Assembly: GCA_963769945.1 (NCBI GenBank) | Contig: CAVYOA010000019.1 | Coordinates: 1-50,098 of the forward strand | Direction of reading: 5' to 3' | Length of the DNA stretch: 50,098 bases | Source of the DNA: WHSW01 sp963769945 | GTDB taxonomy: Bacteria > Actinomycetota > Thermoleophilia > Solirubrobacterales > 70-9 | Shown: positions 6,593 through 15,344 of the stretch, piece by piece | Position numbering within the stretch: the first letter of the stretch is position 1 | Layout of the letters: every line of letters starts with the position of its first letter | Translations under genes and position numbers: made by a program | The notes under the pieces: model-generated | What the model saw: the letters and a program-made list of their open reading frames with translations, nothing else | Told to the model about the DNA's origin: nothing | The model's database searches: none

Positions 6593-9085
6593 ATGATGTC
6601 AGCGGCGGCCGAGTCCGCCGAGCGCCGGCGAGTTCGCCTTCGCGTCAGCGGCATCGTCCAAGGGGTCGGCTTTCGCCCGCACGTGTTCAAGCTCGCGACC
6701 GAGCTCGACCTCGGCGGCTACGTGCTCAACGACGAGCGCGGTGTGCTGCTCGAGGTCGAGGGCTCGGTCGACGCGCTCGAGCTCTTTGGCGAGCGGCTAC
6801 GCGCCGAGGCGCCGCCGCTGGCGGTGATCGACGCCGTCGAGTTCGAGCCGTCCGCGGCTATCGGCGAACGAGATTTCCGCATCCTCGCCTCGCGCAGCGC
6901 AGGCGAGGCCGAGGCCCTGGTCTCGCCCGATACCGCGACCTGCGCCGAGTGCCTGGTCGAGGTGCTGGACCCGGCCGATCGCCGCTATCGCTACCCGTTC
7001 ACCAACTGCACCAATTGCGGCCCGCGGCTGACGATCGTTCGCGGGGTCCCCTACGACCGTTCGCTGACGACGATGGCGGGCTTCGAGATGTGCGCCGAGT
7101 GCCAAGCTGAGTACGAGGACCCCGCCAACCGCCGCTTCCACGCGCAGCCCAACGCCTGCCCCGTGTGCGGACCCAGCGCCCGCCTGCTAGACGCGGCCGG
7201 CCACGAGATCGCCCCCACCGGCGCCGAGCGGCAGGAGACGTGGCATGCCGCCACGAAATCTGCCGCTCGGCGGTCGGCGGGCGGGGATGCGGTCGGCGCG
7301 GCGGCTCGGATGGTGGTGGAGGGACGGATCGTGGCGGTGAAGGGGGTTGGCGGGTATCACCTCGCGTGCCGGGCCGACGACGGCGCCGCGGTGGCTCGGC
7401 TGCGGGCGCGCAAGCACCGCGACGAGAAGCCCTTGGCGCTGCTCGTCGCCGACCTCGAGGCGGCGCGGGCGTTGGTCGGGCTCTCGCCGGGCGAGCAGGC
7501 GCTGCTTCAGGGTCGCGAGCGCCCGATCGTGATCGCGCGGCGGCTTGCGGGCGCTGGCGTCGCCGACGCGGTCGCCCCGCGGTCGGCCGATCTCGGGGTG
7601 ATGCTGCCGTACTCGCCGCTTCACCACCTGCTCGCCGCCGATGCCGGGGTGGCGCTGGTGTTGACCTCGGGCAACATCTCCGACGAGCCGATTGCCTTCG
7701 AGGATGACGACGCGCTCGCCCGCCTCGGCGAGATCGCCGATGCCTTCCTCGTCCACGATCGCCCGATCGAGACCCGGGTCGACGACTCCGTCGTGCGCTC
7801 GCTGGCGCCCGAGATCGCCCCAGCGCCGCTGCTGATGCGCCGCTCGCGCGGCTACGCGCCGCAGAGCCTCGGGTTGCCGATCGAAGCGACGCGACCAATC
7901 CTCGCTTGCGGTGCGGAGCTCAAGAACACGTTTTGTCTCGCCAAGGGCAGCCGGGCCTGGATCGGTCATCACGTCGGCGATCTCCGCAACTGGGAAACGC
8001 TGCAATCGTTTCGCCACGGAGTCCGGCATTTCGAGCGCCTCTTCGCGGTCGTGCCCGAGCTCGCCGCCCACGATCTGCATCCCGACTACCTCTCGACCGT
8101 ATACGCGCTCGAGCGCGAGGACATCGGCGAGCGGATCGCCGTCCAGCACCACCACGCCCACCTCGCCGCCTGCCTCGCCGAGCATGGATCGAGCGAGCCG
8201 GCAGTGGGAGCGATCTACGACGGAGCCGGACTCGGCCTCGACGGCACCGTCTGGGGCGGCGAGATCCTCACCGGCGACCTGACCGGCTTCGAACGTGCCG
8301 GCTTGCTGTTTCCGGTTCGACTCCCCGGTGGCGACGCGGCGGCTCGCGAACCCTGGCGGATGGCGTGCTCATGGCTGGGTGCCTTGGGCGGCTCCGAACG
8401 GCCGCCGATGCCGCAGGGCCTGCGCGGCAAGGTGGCGGAGCACGCCTGGGACGCGGTCTGCGAGATCGTCGCCGGTGGCCTCAACTCGCCGCTGACAACG
8501 AGCGTCGGCAGGTTGTTCGACGCCGTCGCGGCGATCGCGGGCGTCCGAGCACGGGTCAGTCACGAGGGCCAGGGGGCGACCGAGCTCGAGGGCCTCGCCG
8601 ATCTCAGCGTGCGCGACGCTTATCCGATGGGACTGATCGATGGCAGTGAGCCGGCGATCATCGATGCTCGCGAAACTGTCGCGGCGCTGGTCGCCGATCT
8701 CACCGGGGGCGCATCGGTCGCGATCGCCAGCGCACGCTTTCACAACGCGCTCGCTGCCGCCACCACAGCGGCCTGCGCCCAAGCTGCCTCCAACGCGGGA
8801 CTCAGACGAGTCGTGCTCGCCGGCGGCGTCTTCCAAAATCGCCTGCTGCTCGAACGCACCACGCTCCAGCTGCGCCAACAAGGCCTCGAGGTCCTGATCC
8901 CCCAACGCCTTCCACCCAACGACGGCGCAATCTCCTACGGCCAAGCCGCTATAACCGCAGCGCGCCCGGTGACAACCGCCGAGCGGCATCAAACGCCAAA
9001 TTATTTGGCGAAATCTGCCACTCGGCTGGGTTCGGTGGCGGTGCGGGCGATTTCCAGGCCAGTTGCGAGGTCGGCGGCGGGATGA
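6593..9085 (+). CDS. hypF: HypF, carbamoyltransferase for hydrogenase cyanide ligand synthesis, with palindromic insertions
   Basis: 830 aa. Domains in order: acylphosphatase (~10-98, GIVQGVGFRPHV), two zinc fingers (CAEC ~117, NCTNCGPR, CAEC ~167, CPVCGP), YrdC-like carbamoyl-adenylate domain (~235-420) and Kae1-like carbamoyltransferase (~440-795, with the HHHAHLAACLAEHG cluster ~519). HypF transfers carbamoyl from carbamoyl phosphate to HypE, on the way to the Fe-bound CN ligands. Two palindromic elements lie within the reading frame. One (residues ~211-226) sits in the linker between zinc fingers and YrdC; the other (~796-811) supplies most of the C-terminal tail after the normal HypF ending. 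Both keep the frame. hypC, hypD and hypE do not follow, so they must lie elsewhere. ATG 6593 is 4 nt after the SIS stop. Confidence 0.93.
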   Translation: MMSAAAESAERRRVRLRVSGIVQGVGFRPHVFKLATELDLGGYVLNDERGVLLEVEGSVDALELFGERLRAEAPPLAVIDAVEFEPSAAIGERDFRILASRSAGEAEALVSPDTATCAECLVEVLDPADRRYRYPFTNCTNCGPRLTIVRGVPYDRSLTTMAGFEMCAECQAEYEDPANRRFHAQPNACPVCGPSARLLDAAGHEIAPTGAERQETWHAATKSAARRSAGGDAVGAAARMVVEGRIVAVKGVGGYHLACRADDGAAVARLRARKHRDEKPLALLVADLEAARALVGLSPGEQALLQGRERPIVIARRLAGAGVADAVAPRSADLGVMLPYSPLHHLLAADAGVALVLTSGNISDEPIAFEDDDALARLGEIADAFLVHDRPIETRVDDSVVRSLAPEIAPAPLLMRRSRGYAPQSLGLPIEATRPILACGAELKNTFCLAKGSRAWIGHHVGDLRNWETLQSFRHGVRHFERLFAVVPELAAHDLHPDYLSTVYALEREDIGERIAVQHHHAHLAACLAEHGSSEPAVGAIYDGAGLGLDGTVWGGEILTGDLTGFERAGLLFPVRLPGGDAAAREPWRMACSWLGALGGSERPPMPQGLRGKVAEHAWDAVCEIVAGGLNSPLTTSVGRLFDAVAAIAGVRARVSHEGQGATELEGLADLSVRDAYPMGLIDGSEPAIIDARETVAALVADLTGGASVAIASARFHNALAAATTAACAQAASNAGLRRVVLAGGVFQNRLLLERTTLQLRQQGLEVLIPQRLPPNDGAISYGQAAITAARPVTTAERHQTPNYLAKSATRLGSVAVRAISRPVARSAAG
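7223..7271. repeat. 49-bp palindromic element, copy 1 (inside hypF)
   Basis: The perfect 12-bp outer arms are GCCGAGCGGCAG at 7223-7234 and CTGCCGCTCGGC at 7260-7271. An inner stem GTGGC/GCCAC surrounds a 5-nt loop. It is read in hypF phase as AERQETWHAATKSAAR. Same length and arms as copy 2, same arms as copy 3. Confidence 0.8.
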
Positions 9086-9392
9086 TCCAGAGGCGCTGGG
9101 CGTAGGTGACGATGGTCTCGGGGTCGAGATCGGCGACCGCCTCGGCGCTGCGTGCCTCGAGCTCATCGGCAAGCTCCTTCCACCCCCGCGCCACCGGCCG
9201 CACGCGCTGCGTCGGGCCGAAGCTGGTCAGCTCAGCGAGCCGCTCACCTTGCCGACGTGCGTCGCCGGCCCCGACTTCGCCGAAGGCGCGCTTGCCATCG
9301 CCGACAGGGATCACTTTCGCCAGCGCACGCTTCGCCGTCTCCTCGATTGCCTGCTCCATCGGGATCGAGCTTATGGTCAAGAGCCACCGCAT
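8949..9392 (-). CDS. Small unknown protein, convergent with hypF
   Basis: 147 aa if started at the ATG at 9392 (MRWLLTISSIPMEQA). The first ~110 residues look like a genuine small soluble alpha/beta protein with good codon bias (ERLAELTSFGPTQRVRPVARG, then TIVTYAQRLWIIPP). I do not recognise the family. The last ~35 residues are encoded by palindromic element copy 2 and hypF sequence, so the original stop was probably lost or moved when the element arrived. It overlaps the 3' end of hypF by 137 nt on the opposite strand. Its position hints at a hydrogenase link, but nothing in the sequence shows one. Confidence 0.5.
   Translation of the reverse strand: MRWLLTISSIPMEQAIEETAKRALAKVIPVGDGKRAFGEVGAGDARRQGERLAELTSFGPTQRVRPVARGWKELADELEARSAEAVADLDPETIVTYAQRLWIIPPPTSQLAWKSPAPPPNPAEWQISPNNLAFDAARRLSPGALRL
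8978..9026. repeat. 49-bp palindromic element, copy 2 (3' ends of hypF and the convergent gene)
   Basis: Outer arms GCCGAGCGGCA (8978-8988) and TGCCACTCGGC (9016-9026), one mismatch. The inner stem is a perfect CGCCAAA/TTTGGCG pair with a TTA loop, more AT-rich than its surroundings. It is read by hypF in the same phase as copy 1 (AERHQTPNYLAKSATR) and on the other strand by the convergent gene. Confidence 0.8.
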
Positions 9393-9408
9393 GCCTGCGG
9401 TTGCGGTG

Positions 9409-9414
9409 TTAGGC
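9409..9414 (+). promoter_or_regulatory. Putative -10 box for the beta-helix gene
   Basis: TAGGCT of the TANNNT type lies in the gap between the divergent starts at 9392 and 9457. The beta-helix start also has GGAGG about 5 nt upstream, so this transcript would have a short leader. Confidence 0.35.
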
Positions 9415-9456
9415 TGGCCATTCGTGGCAGCGGGAAGGCTTGAGAGTGGAGGTCGA

Positions 9457-11469
9457 ATGCGTCGGTTCACGGTGGTGTTGGCGATCGTCTTGTTCGCGCT
9501 GGCATTGCCGGCGCTGGCACTGGCCCATCTCGAGCGGCCCTCCTACTGGCCCGATCCCGCACCCGACACCTCGGTCAACCCGCCCGCCGGCGGCGAGGTG
9601 CCGCAGACCCGCTCGCTGAAGTCGGCCGTCAGCGGCAAGGGTGCGGGCGATGTGCGGGTTGTCTGCAAGGGCAACAACGGCAAGCGCTCGCTCTCCCTCC
9701 TGGGAGACGCACTCAGCCGAGCCAAGAACAAGGGCTTTACCGTGCGGCCGAGCCAGCCGAAGATCAAGTTCTCGGCGAACAAGGCGCAGAAGCTGCGCGA
9801 ACTGAACAAGGCCCTCGCCAAGCAATGTGAGTACTCAGAGATTCAGCCGGCGGTGGCCGACTCGGGTAACAACGATCGCGTCGTGATCATGCCCGGTCGC
9901 TACACCGAGCCGACCGCGCGCAAGCAGCCGCTCAACGACCCCAAGTGCGCCGCGCTGACCCAGCAGGACTCAAGCGGTGCCGAAACGCCGAGCTATCGCT
10001 ATCAGGTCACCTGCCCCAACGACCAGAACCTCGTCTACGTGCAGGGGCGCGAAGTGCCCGATGCGCCGCCACCCGAGCCACCGCTCGAGAACCGCCAGGG
10101 CATTCCCGACGAGGGCCCGTGCGTCCGCTGCAACCTGCAGATCGAGGGCTCGGGGCCGGCTCCGCACAACGTCGTCCTCGACGGCGGCAAGAATTATCGC
10201 TCGAAGCGGCCGGAGGCCCGCCCGGGAGCCTACGCCAAGGACGTCGTCATCCGCGCCGACCGCGCCGACGGCATCGTCATCCGCAACCTTCTCGCCCGCG
10301 GCGCGTTGGAGCACGGCATCTACATCGAGGAGACCGACGGCTACCGCATCGAGCGCACGAAGATGTTCTGGGCCGCCGACTACGGCAACCTCACCTTCAC
10401 TTCCGATCACGGCCTCTACAAGAACTGCGACGCGTTCGGCTCCGGCGACGCCTCGATCTATCCGGGTGCTGCCCCCGAGACCGGCGAGCAGGCCGACGTT
10501 TCCTTCTATCCCGACGCACCCCGGATCAACACCGTGGTCAAGAAGTGCGACCTGCGTGGCAGCGTGCTCGGCTATTCAGGCTCGATGGGCAACTCCGTCC
10601 GGATCACCCGCAACGAGGTCTACGCCAACGGTGCCGGACTCTCGACCGACACGATCTCTGCCGCCGGGCATCCAGGGTTTCCCGCCGACAGCGTCGAGAT
10701 CGACCACAACAACATCTACTCCAACAACCTCGATCTCTACGACCCCAACCCGCCGGTCCCGCCGGTGGTCGGAATTCTGCCGTCCGGTGTGGGCATCTTC
10801 TGGGCCGGTCACAACAACGGCAAGGTCCACCACAACAACATCTTCGATAACTGGCGCTGGGGCGCGTTCCTGGCTGCGGTCCCGGATGGGCTGGTCAATC
10901 CAGAGGGCAACAAGAACTCCGGGATCTCCTGTCAGAACCCAGACCTGAGCACGTCATGCGGCAACGAGTACTACGGCAACAACATGGGACAGGCACCGCC
11001 GGGATTCACCCCGTCGCGGGCGATAACGAAGTTCGGCAACAAGAGCGGCGGTACGAGTGGCTCCTTGCCCAATGGCACCGACTTCTGGTGGGACGAGCAG
11101 GCCACCAACACCGGAAACTGCTGGTACTCCAACACCGGAAGCGACGGCACAGCCGCGAGCGTGACGGGAAGCGGCGCGGGCGATGGCGCGGACATGCTGC
11201 CGGCCGATTGCACCACGAGCGTCGGCACGGGCGACACGGTGAAGTTCTCCTACCTGATCTCCTGCTTCCTCGCCCGTGAGGGCTCGCTGCCCCCCGAGCA
11301 GTGCGACTGGTACCAACTGCCGCCTCAGCCCGGAACCCAGGCCGCCAAACGCGCCCAGCTGCGTTTCGAGCAGGGCGGCGAGGCCTACCTCGAGACGGAG
11401 CGGGCGGCGGAGCTCGAAGCGCAGCTCGATGAGCTGACCTCGATCCCGGACTCCTCACCGCCGGAGTAA
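9457..11469 (+). CDS. Secreted right-handed parallel beta-helix protein
   Basis: 670 aa from ATG 9457, chosen because GGAGG precedes it and a clear signal peptide follows (hydrophobic VVLAIVLFALALPALALAH, cleavage near residue 24). Residues ~260-460 show the rungs of a pectate-lyase-like beta helix: repeated short units such as DVVIRADRADGIVIRNLL, HGIYIEETDGYRIERT and NSVRITRNEVYANG. Asn ladders appear in DHNNIYSNN and HHNNIFDN. Cysteines are frequent in the N- and C-terminal flanks, as expected for an exported protein with disulfides. Substrate is unknown; such proteins can be polysaccharide lyases or surface proteins. The GTG of the following lipoprotein gene is 5 nt downstream, so the two are probably co-transcribed. 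Confidence 0.8.
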   Translation: MRRFTVVLAIVLFALALPALALAHLERPSYWPDPAPDTSVNPPAGGEVPQTRSLKSAVSGKGAGDVRVVCKGNNGKRSLSLLGDALSRAKNKGFTVRPSQPKIKFSANKAQKLRELNKALAKQCEYSEIQPAVADSGNNDRVVIMPGRYTEPTARKQPLNDPKCAALTQQDSSGAETPSYRYQVTCPNDQNLVYVQGREVPDAPPPEPPLENRQGIPDEGPCVRCNLQIEGSGPAPHNVVLDGGKNYRSKRPEARPGAYAKDVVIRADRADGIVIRNLLARGALEHGIYIEETDGYRIERTKMFWAADYGNLTFTSDHGLYKNCDAFGSGDASIYPGAAPETGEQADVSFYPDAPRINTVVKKCDLRGSVLGYSGSMGNSVRITRNEVYANGAGLSTDTISAAGHPGFPADSVEIDHNNIYSNNLDLYDPNPPVPPVVGILPSGVGIFWAGHNNGKVHHNNIFDNWRWGAFLAAVPDGLVNPEGNKNSGISCQNPDLSTSCGNEYYGNNMGQAPPGFTPSRAITKFGNKSGGTSGSLPNGTDFWWDEQATNTGNCWYSNTGSDGTAASVTGSGAGDGADMLPADCTTSVGTGDTVKFSYLISCFLAREGSLPPEQCDWYQLPPQPGTQAAKRAQLRFEQGGEAYLETERAAELEAQLDELTSIPDSSPPE

Positions 11470-11473
11470 CTCG

Positions 11474-11845
11474 GTGGCGGCGTGTTTGCGGCGGGCAGCG
11501 ATCGCTGCCGCCTGCGTTCTGGCTCTGGGCGCGACAGCCTGCGGTGCCGACGACGAGCGCGCTGCGCCGGCGGCCGAACCGGTGGGTGACTACCGGGCTG
11601 GATCGGTCGCCCAACTTGCCGAGTGCTCTGACTGGACGGCGGGAACTCGGGCTGAGCAGGCGGCGACCGTCGAGGCGATCAAGGCCGCGATCAACCTCGA
11701 GGATGGCACCGGCGAGACGCCAGAGCTATCCGACGACGAGGCCTACCGGGTGATCGACACCACCTGTGCCGAGAATTTTGCCGCGCGCTTTCGCCTCTAC
11801 AAGGTCTACGCGCGGGCGACCAGCTTCGCCTCGTTCGCCGAGTAG
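11474..11845 (+). CDS. Small lipoprotein
   Basis: 123 aa from GTG 11474. The N-terminus has a basic n-region, a hydrophobic stretch (AAIAAACVLALG) and a lipobox ATAC with Cys23, so it should be lipidated and anchored outside the cell membrane. The mature part is short, helical and contains two further cysteines. No family recognised. It directly follows the beta-helix gene and may act with it at the surface. Confidence 0.7.
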   Translation: MAACLRRAAIAAACVLALGATACGADDERAAPAAEPVGDYRAGSVAQLAECSDWTAGTRAEQAATVEAIKAAINLEDGTGETPELSDDEAYRVIDTTCAENFAARFRLYKVYARATSFASFAE

Positions 11846-11887
11846 AGGCGGTCCCGGACCGATGCCGCTTAACGAGAAGTAAAGAAA

Positions 11888-11907
11888 AGCCCACGCGCAA
11901 GGGCTTG
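11888..11907 (+). terminator. Weak hairpin after the lipoprotein gene
   Basis: AAGCCC (11888-11893) and GGGCTT (11902-11907) pair around an 8-nt loop, 43 nt after the lipoprotein stop. There is no clear T-run after it, so termination is uncertain. Confidence 0.35.
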
Positions 11908-11936
11908 AAATGGCGCAATCATGCTGAGGTTGTCTT

Positions 11937-11966
11937 TTGACACTCCCCAACGAGCGTCAGTAGGTT
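11937..11966 (+). promoter_or_regulatory. Sigma-70-like promoter of the mce array
   Basis: A perfect -35 TTGACA (11937-11942), an 18-nt spacer and a TAGGTT -10 (11961-11966) lie about 68 nt upstream of the first mce start. The leader contains a CCCGG/CCGGG hairpin. This is the best canonical promoter seen in the window. Confidence 0.6.
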
Positions 11967-12033
11967 TGTCACGTCCCCGGCGGAGAGACCGGGCAGTCAT
12001 GGGATCAGGGATAGGGATTTGAAAGGTTCGTCG

Positions 12034-13501
12034 ATGATCGGCCGCGTTGCCGCACTGGTCGCACTTGCGATCGGCGTCGTCGTGGTCTTCATGCTCCTGA
12101 CCGGCGGCGGCGAGGAGTACGAGGTAACGGCCGAGTTCGAGAACGCGAGCCAGCTCGTCAACGGAAACGAGGTGGTTGTCGCGGGCGCCCGTGTCGGCTC
12201 CGTCTCGAAGATCGAGCTCGGCCCTCAGGGGCAGGCGCTGGTCACGTTCACGGTCGGCGAGGAATACGCGCCGCTTTCACGCGGCACCACCGCCACTGTG
12301 CGCTCCCCGTCGCTCTCTCAGATCGCCGGTCGCCAGGTCCAGCTCAACATCCCACCCGAGTCCACCGCCGGGCCCGAGATCGAGTCCGGCGAGAGCCTGT
12401 CGCTGTCCGAGACGGTCTCCGAGGTCGACCTCGACCAGCTCTTCAACACGCTTTCGCCGAAGACGATCAAGGACCTAAAGCACGTGATCGAGGGCTTCGA
12501 GCAGTCCTACGACGGCGTCGGCGAGCAGGCCAACGAGGGTCTCAAGTACCTGAATCCGCTGCTCTCCACGTCGCGGCGCGTCTTCGCTGAGCTCAACGCC
12601 GATCAGACAGCATTCGAGAACCTGATCGTTGATACCTCACAGTTCTCCGGGGCGCTTGCCGAGCGGGCGCCCGACGTCTCGGCGCTGATCGGCAACTTGA
12701 ACCTGATGATGAACGCGATCGGCGATCGCAAGGAGCAGCTCGCGAGTGCGGTCAACCAATTCCCCGAGTTCATGCGCCAGACGAACACCACCTTCGTCAA
12801 CCTGCGCGCGGCGCTCGACGATGTCGATCCGCTGGTCGATGCCTCGAAACCGGCCGCGCGCGGCTCTGCAACCCTTCTTGACCGAGCTTCGTGCGGCCTC
12901 AGCCGACGCGGTGCCGACGATCAAGGATCTCGATGCGATCGTCAAGCGCCCCGGCCGCGACAACGACCTCGTCGAGCTGACCCGGATCCAGCCGGCGCTG
13001 GCCGAGGCCGGGATCGGGTCGGGCTCGCCCGATTGCGGCCCTGGTCCCGAGAACGTCGACGACTTGAAGATTCCGGCCGATGACAACTTCAACCAGGGCA
13101 GCTTCGGCGAGGCGATCTGCGCCCTCTCCAACGGCGAGACGAACCTCGAGTTCTTCCGCGCCTACACGCCGGAGCTCGTCGGCTGGTTCGACGACTTCGG
13201 CCACTCCGGGTTCATCGACGCGATCGGTGGTATCGGACGCATCGGCACGACCTTCAACCCGTTCACCGTATCGACCCCCACCGGCGTGCCTGACATCCTC
13301 TCGCCGGGGCTGAGCCAGAGCCAGACCGCACTCGCCAACGCGCTCGACACCGGCAACAATCGCCGTTGTCCCGGAGGTAACGAGCGCCCGCTCGGCGCCG
13401 CCGATCCCTCCGACGATTCCGTGCCGTTCACCGACGGCGGCGCGCTCACCGCCGACGAAGTCGGCGACTGTGACCCCTCCCACGTCTCGCCTGGCCCATG
13501 A
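12034..13501 (+). CDS. Mce family protein 1 of 6 (frame shift near 12865)
   Basis: ATG 12034 has GAAAGG 8-13 nt upstream; TTG 12019 is an in-frame alternative. An N-terminal membrane anchor (LVALAIGVVVVFMLL) is followed by the MlaD/Mce domain (~25-110), with the pattern AEFENASQLVNGNEVVVAG and GSVSKIEL. A long helical region of the Mce type follows (~130-290). Near 12860-12875 the frame shifts by one base: reading continues as LQPFLTELRAASADAVPTIK in the +1 frame and runs to the TGA at 13499-13501. The rebuilt protein is about 489 aa. Mce proteins form periplasm-spanning lipid-transfer tubes coupled to YrbE/ATPase importers. Its end overlaps the next start by ATGA. Confidence 0.8.
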
Positions 13502-15272
13502 GAAGGATCGCCGCCATCTTCACCATCGTCGCGACCACCGCCGTCGCCGGGCTGACCACCAGCGCCGGCGCCGACGACGTCCACGTCTATGAGATCGAGA
13601 TGTTCAACGCTTTCGGCATCGTCACGGGCTCAGATGTGCGGATCGCCGGTGTCAACGCGGGCGCGGTCACCGACCTCTCGATCAACGCCGCCAAGCGGGC
13701 GCTGGTCACGGTCGAGCTCAGCGGCGACCTCGGCGCGCTGGGCGAGGACACGAAGTGCTCATCGGAGCCGCAGTCGCTGATCGCCGAGTACTACATCAAC
13801 TGCGAGCCCGCCGGCCCGGCACTCGACGAGGACGATGACGCCTCCGATCCCGATCCCGACATCACGGCCGAGAACGTGACGCAGACGGTGCAGACGGACC
13901 TCGTCCAAAACACTTTGCGCGAGCCTTACAAGCGTCGCCTACAGCTGCTGATCAACGAGTTCGGCACCGCCCTCGCCGGCAATCCCGAGAGCCTCAACGA
14001 GGCGATTCGCCTCGGTGCCCCGGCGCTGGTCGAGCTCCAGAAGGCGACCGAGATCCTCGCCAGCCAAAACACGATCATCCGCGATCTGCAGGCCGATTCC
14101 GATCAGGTGATCAGCGCTTTGGCCAGGCGTCGCGAAGATGTCGTGCGCTTCGTCGAGGAGGCTGAGGACACGGCAGCGGCATCGGTCGGGCGCCGCGAGG
14201 ATCTATCGCGCAACTTCGAGATCCTCGACGACTTCCTCGCCGAGCTCGAGCCGACCCTGTTCGAGCTCGAGAACCTGGCCGACGAGCAGACGCCGCTGCT
14301 GACCGACCTGCGCGCAGCCGGCGACGGGCTCAACCGCCTCGCGCTCAACATCCCGGGCTTCGCCAGCGCCTCGGACGACTCGCTCGACAGCCTCGGTGAG
14401 GCCTCGCAGGTCGGGCGAACCGCGCTCACCCGCGGCGCCGACGAGATCGAGCAGCTCGCCGCCGCGGGCAAGAAGGCACCAGTCACCGCCGAGGCCCTCG
14501 CCGACTTGTTCCGCGACATCGACGACCCGCGCCGCGCGGTCGAGATCGACGACCGGGCCGGACGCGATACGGGCCGCAGCGCTACCACGCCTGGATCGCC
14601 CGACACGATGGGGTACACGGGTCTCGAGGGCTTGCTCAATTACGTCTACTACCAGACCGGCGCGCTGAACCAGTACGACCAGGTCGGCCACCTTCTGCAC
14701 TTCAGCCTCTACAACGTCAACACCGGCCCCTGCGGCCATTTCTCGAGCGGCCACGACGAAGAGACCGGCGAACCAGGGTTGCCGGCCGAGGGTGGTGGCA
14801 CGACGACGGACCTGGTGAAGATGGACAACTGCGTCGGTTGGCTCGGGAACGAATCTTCCCGGGCATCAACGAGGATCTCAATTTCCCCAAGTACCACCCA
14901 TCGGCGTGCCCGACCGGGACCTCACCCGAGCGCGCCGAGCAGGAGCTCTGCTCGCCCAGCGATCCGGCGCGCACCAACGCACGCGTCGGGCGATCGATCC
15001 GTGCGCGCTGGTCGCGGCAGCGGCTCGAGCGCTGTGGTCGACCTGGTCTGGCGAACGCGGCAGTGCCCCGAAGGCGGCACCCGAGTGCGCCAGGCGGCAA
15101 TGGCGGCGCCAACGGGACCGTGCCCGACGAGGTCCTTGACGAGATCCTCGACCTGCCCGACGAGTCGATCGAGGACCTGCCGCTCGACCTCGGCAACCTG
15201 CGCAGCGGCGGCGGCAAGGCCGGCGATCCGAAGGCCACCCAAGACCTTCTCGACTTCCTCTTTTCCAACTGA
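13498..15272 (+). CDS. Mce family protein 2 of 6 (frame broken near 14840 and possibly 14985-15110)
   Basis: The ATG at 13498 overlaps the previous stop. A signal-peptide-like N-terminus (AAIFTIVATTAVAGLTTSAGA) precedes an Mce domain (EMFNAFGIVTGSDVRIAGVNAG), then long helical segments and a C-terminal region rich in Tyr/Gly and Cys. The frame is lost near 14840 (after NCVGWLG) and resumes as PGINEDLNFPKYHPSACPTG; codon bias suggests another pair of shifts around 14985-15110. It ends at the TGA 15270-15272 after LLDFLFSN. The next 70 nt keep coding-like codon bias in the same frame. Function as for the array: part of a lipid shuttle anchored in or secreted across the membrane. Confidence 0.75.
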
Positions 15273-15344
15273 GCCGACGATGCTGACCACGACTACAACC
15301 AGCCACCGATCCAGCAGGCGTTCGCCCGCTCGGGAGGCGTTGCG

